NCBI RefSeq assembly: GCF_902459525.1 | Contig: NZ_LR699166.1 | Span: forward strand, 2,120,501-2,184,500 | Direction: 5' to 3' | From: Sideroxydans sp. CL21 | GTDB taxonomy: Bacteria > Pseudomonadota > Gammaproteobacteria > Burkholderiales > Gallionellaceae | Length of the DNA stretch: 64,000 nucleotides | In this document: positions 61,733 through 64,000 of the stretch, piece by piece | How the letters are laid out: each line of letters starts with the position of its first letter | How positions within the stretch are numbered: position 1 is the stretch's first letter | Position numbers and translations under genes: made by a program | The notes under the pieces: model-generated | The model's input: the letters and a program-made list of their open reading frames with translations, nothing else | Databases searched by the model: none | Told to the model about the DNA's origin: nothing

Positions 61733-62776
61733 TCAGCGCATCCTGACCCGCGCTTCTCCGGAAACCATCTTCCCGACCACCCGCGCCGCAGCGAATCCCT
61801 GCTCGAGGAAGGTTGCCAGTATCCGGTCTGCCTCGTTCGCCGCGCACGCCACCAGCAATCCGCCGCTGGTCTGCGGATCGCACAACAGTTTGCGCTGCCA
61901 CTCGGAAAAACCTGGCGGCAAATCCACTTCCGCACCGTAGCTGCTCCAATTGCGATCAGCCGCACCCGTGCTGTAACCCTGTTCGGCCAAACGCAACGCC
62001 ACCGGCAGAAACGGCAGCGTGTCGTATTCCAGTTCGGCACCCAGCTTCGAACCGCGACACACTTCCAGCAGATGTCCGAGTAACGCGAAGCCGGTGACAT
62101 CGGTCATTGCATGCACACCCGGCACTCCCCCCAGAGTCGCACCGACTCGATTGAGTTGTGTGGTCGTATCCACCATCTGCCGATAACCTTCGGCATCAAG
62201 GTCGCCTTTTTTCAAAGCAGCACTCAATACGCCCACCCCCAGCGGCTTGCCCAGAATGAGTACATCACCCTCCCGTGCCCGGTCGTTGCGTTTGATGTGA
62301 TCGGGATGGGCAACACCTACCGCGACCAGACCATAGATCGGTTCGGGTGCGTCGATGGAATGTCCGCCGGCGATCGGGATCCCTGCCGCTTCGCACACCG
62401 AAGCGCCCCCTGCGAGGATGTCGCGTATGGTATCCAGCGGCAGTTTATTGATGGGCATGCCCACGACGGCCAGGGCGAGAATCGGTGTCGCACCCATGGC
62501 ATACACATCGGACAAGGCATTGGTTGCGGCAATGCGCCCGAAGTCGCGGGCATCGTCCACAATGGGCATGAAGAAATCGGTGGTGACGACGATCGCTTGC
62601 GTGTCGTTGAGTTTGTAGACCGCGGCATCGTCGCTGCTTTCGGTACCCACCATCAGGTTCGGGTAAGATGGCGGGAGCGGCATTGCGGCCAGCATCTCGG
62701 CCAATACCGCGGGTGCGATCTTGCAACCGCAACCGCCGCCGTGGGAATACTGTGTCAATTTGATTGCGTCGTTCAT
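61733..62776 (-). CDS. selD: Selenide, water dikinase (SelD)
   Basis: This 347-residue enzyme makes selenophosphate from selenide and ATP. The active-site segment is YSHGGGCGCKIAP, with Cys16 in the position of Cys17 of E. coli and a Cys two residues on; no selenocysteine codon is used. The ATP-binding parts follow (ESSDDAAVYKLND, TTDFFMPIVDDARDFGRIA). I use the ATG at 62776; an in-frame ATG at 62794 lies inside mnmH. The gene diverges from mnmH with only 12 bases between starts, and supplies the selenium donor for it. Confidence 0.95.
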   Translation of the reverse strand: MNDAIKLTQYSHGGGCGCKIAPAVLAEMLAAMPLPPSYPNLMVGTESSDDAAVYKLNDTQAIVVTTDFFMPIVDDARDFGRIAATNALSDVYAMGATPILALAVVGMPINKLPLDTIRDILAGGASVCEAAGIPIAGGHSIDAPEPIYGLVAVGVAHPDHIKRNDRAREGDVLILGKPLGVGVLSAALKKGDLDAEGYRQMVDTTTQLNRVGATLGGVPGVHAMTDVTGFALLGHLLEVCRGSKLGAELEYDTLPFLPVALRLAEQGYSTGAADRNWSSYGAEVDLPPGFSEWQRKLLCDPQTSGGLLVACAANEADRILATFLEQGFAAARVVGKMVSGEARVRMR

Positions 62777-62788
62777 ACAAAATAGTCT

Positions 62789-63829
62789 ATGCAAAATCCA
62801 AGGGTCGCCACCGTATCACAACTGTCCGATTTCGACGAAATCATCGACGTTCGCTCCCCCGCCGAATACGCGGAAGACCATATCCCCGGCGCGATCAGTG
62901 CCCCCGTGCTGAACGATGAGCAGCGCGCGGAGATCGGCACGCTCTACACGCAAGTCTCGCCGTTTGTGGCCAAGAAGCGCGGAGCAGCACTCATTGCGCG
63001 CAACGTCGCACAGCATCTGGAAACCTCCTTCAGCGACAAGCCGAAACAATGGAAACCGCTGGTGTATTGCTGGCGCGGCGGTCAGCGCAGCGGCGCGATG
63101 GCGCACATTCTGGCGCAGGTCGGCTGGTCCACCGGCAGGCTGAGCGGCGGTTACAAGACCTACCGCCGCCATGTTCTCGCCGAACTGGAATCATTGCCCG
63201 CTACTTTGCAGTTCCGGGTGGTCTGCGGCCCGACCGGTTCCGGCAAGAGCCGCTTGCTGCGCGTGCTACAGGAACAGGGTGCCCAGGTGCTCGACCTGGA
63301 AGCGCTGGCGCAGCATCGCGGCTCCCTGCTCGGCAATCTTCCCGACGAAGTTCAACCCGCGCAGAAGATGTTCGACAGCCGTTTGTGGGATGCACTGCGC
63401 CGCTTCGATGCCCGGCACCCTGTATTTGTGGAGGCAGAAAGCAAGAAGATCGGCCTCATCAACACGCCCGAATCGCTGCTGCACAAAATGCGCACCTCGG
63501 ATTGCCTCCTGATCGAAGCGCCTGTCGCGGCGCGTGTGCAGTTGCTCATCGAAGACTACAAACACTTTTTAAGCGACCCGGGTCTGCTCGTGCAGCGTCT
63601 CACCCCCCTGTTGCCGCTGCATGGCCGTCAAGTCCTCGATCATTGGCAGATGCTGGCCGAGCAAGGGGAATGGGCTGCTCTGGTTGAAAAACTGTTGACC
63701 CAGCATTACGACCCGGCCTATCGGCGCTCCACTGCCAGCAACTTCACCCGCCTGTCCGCGGCAAAAGTACTTCTGCTCGACAATCTTGATGACGCCACGC
63801 TACGTGCAGCTACCGCCGCCTCGCTATAA
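62789..63829 (+). CDS. mnmH: tRNA 2-selenouridine synthase (MnmH/SelU)
   Basis: This 346-residue enzyme has an N-terminal rhodanese domain with the active-site word LVYCWRGGQRSG (Cys94) and a C-terminal P-loop domain, GPTGSGKSRLL at 147-157. It replaces sulfur with selenium at the wobble position of certain tRNAs, using selenophosphate from SelD. The ATG at 62789 has no clear ribosome site and starts 12 bases from the selD ATG on the other strand. Length is typical for the family. Confidence 0.95.
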   Translation: MQNPRVATVSQLSDFDEIIDVRSPAEYAEDHIPGAISAPVLNDEQRAEIGTLYTQVSPFVAKKRGAALIARNVAQHLETSFSDKPKQWKPLVYCWRGGQRSGAMAHILAQVGWSTGRLSGGYKTYRRHVLAELESLPATLQFRVVCGPTGSGKSRLLRVLQEQGAQVLDLEALAQHRGSLLGNLPDEVQPAQKMFDSRLWDALRRFDARHPVFVEAESKKIGLINTPESLLHKMRTSDCLLIEAPVAARVQLLIEDYKHFLSDPGLLVQRLTPLLPLHGRQVLDHWQMLAEQGEWAALVEKLLTQHYDPAYRRSTASNFTRLSAAKVLLLDNLDDATLRAATAASL

Positions 63830-63867
63830 CCCTACTAACCAATTATTTACTCGACAAAATCGCCCGA

Positions 63868-63896
63868 TTGCACGAAAATACTTAGCAAGCTAACAA
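63868..63896 (+). promoter_or_regulatory. Promoter and operator-like repeat before the MarR-type gene
   Basis: TTGCAC (63868-63873), 17 bases, then TAACAA (63891-63896) gives a reasonable sigma-70 promoter. The inverted repeat TTAGC-AA-GCTAA (63882-63893) overlaps the spacer and -10, the usual place for an autorepressor such as MarR to bind. This reading depends on the identity of the next gene. Confidence 0.5.
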
Positions 63897-63915
63897 TTAG
63901 TACACCAACAACCGC

Positions 63916-64000
63916 ATGAAACCTCTGGACGAACAATTCGCTGAAACTTTGCATCTGGTCGCACACGCCTGGCGCACCGAGTTGGACAGACGGCTGCGGC
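63916..64000 (+). CDS. MarR-family regulator, 5' part only
   Basis: Only 28 codons lie in the window: MKPLDEQFAETLHLVAHAWR and then TELDRRLR. The pattern (FAETLHLVAHAWR-ELDRRL) is typical of the first helix of MarR/SlyA-type repressors, where a conserved LDRRL or similar leads into the DNA-binding domain. An inverted repeat overlaps the promoter. No strong ribosome site precedes the ATG. The rest of the gene is outside the window. Confidence 0.6.
   Translation, partial: MKPLDEQFAETLHLVAHAWRTELDRRLR

Noticed and set aside
61733-62776. Selenocysteine at the SelD active site
   Set aside because: The catalytic position reads as a cysteine codon, so no recoded stop is involved.

Overview
The window looks like a chromosomal segment of a respiratory betaproteobacterium, moderately GC-rich. 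The best guess is the Nitrosomonadales/Gallionellaceae neighbourhood. That guess rests on the sphaeroides-heme-protein/diheme-cytochrome cluster, the paired DUF2844/DUF3443 genes, the selD-mnmH pair, several c-di-GMP genes and the repeat families. It is an inference from gene content, not a database match. About 59 protein genes or gene remnants are supported. I recognise no rRNA, tRNA, CRISPR array, integrase or prophage.

Layout, left to right. 1-260: cut-off gene for a secreted DQT-repeat protein. 494-2949: complete AmmeMemoRadiSam triad (Memo, AMMECR1, radical SAM). 2984-4462: membrane HD-GYP protein with a striking CTAGA-repeat site upstream. 4614-6414: ATP-grasp protein with a secreted chalcone-isomerase-like protein. 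6546-20158: fatty-acid degradation locus on the minus strand, read as fadE, SDR, fadD, thioesterase, fadL, fadB-like fusion, thiolase. Between the last two sits an accessory island (7761-10707) with a broken HepT/MntA pair, a GFA protein, a RAYT transposase with REP sequences, and an AT-rich orphan protein kinase. 20329-29898: copper/silver export (CopL-like protein, CusC, CusB, CusA, CopA, CusF). 30196-33167: Ser/Thr-rich protein of unknown function, then DUF2844 and DUF3443 proteins. 33436-41337: quinone oxidoreductase, LrgA/LrgB, and a periplasmic molybdenum hydroxylase operon (XdhC, IorA-like, IorB-like, MocA-like, cytochromes c), one cytochrome carrying an internal stop. 41556-44910: DUF5062-like protein, TMEM175-type channel, CDF exporter, RadA. 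44971-50310: FAD-dependent dehydrogenase, then a PhnD-like binding protein next to a GAF-PAS-GGDEF-EAL protein. 50276-53511: Hsp33 and a DHC/SHP/cytochrome b operon that includes an unrecognised four-helix membrane protein. 53714-57921: MFS transporter, small membrane protein, flavin reductase, DinG-family helicase. 57918-61722: globin-coupled diguanylate cyclase divergent from a second HD-GYP protein and an ankyrin protein. 61733-63829: selD and mnmH back to back. 63916-end: start of a MarR-type regulator.

How the genes work together. FadL, FadD, FadE, the hydratase/dehydrogenase fusion and the thiolase form a full beta-oxidation route. The Cus exporter spans both membranes, while CopA clears the cytoplasm and two CusF domains act as periplasmic copper carriers. 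SelD makes selenophosphate for MnmH, which places selenium in tRNA wobble uridines. Five proteins (two HD-GYP, one GGDEF-EAL, one globin-GGDEF, one ankyrin partner) make or degrade c-di-GMP or sit beside genes that do.

The most unusual theme is dispersed repeat DNA lying in frame inside conserved genes: cusA, cusB and the DinG-type helicase all carry extra peptide encoded by repeat-like DNA, and one of these repeat families also occurs between genes at 6450-6522. The strongest candidate for something undescribed is the unknown membrane protein in the SHP/DHC operon, followed by the PhnD-like/GGDEF-EAL pair. The longest stretch without a gene is 29899-30195.
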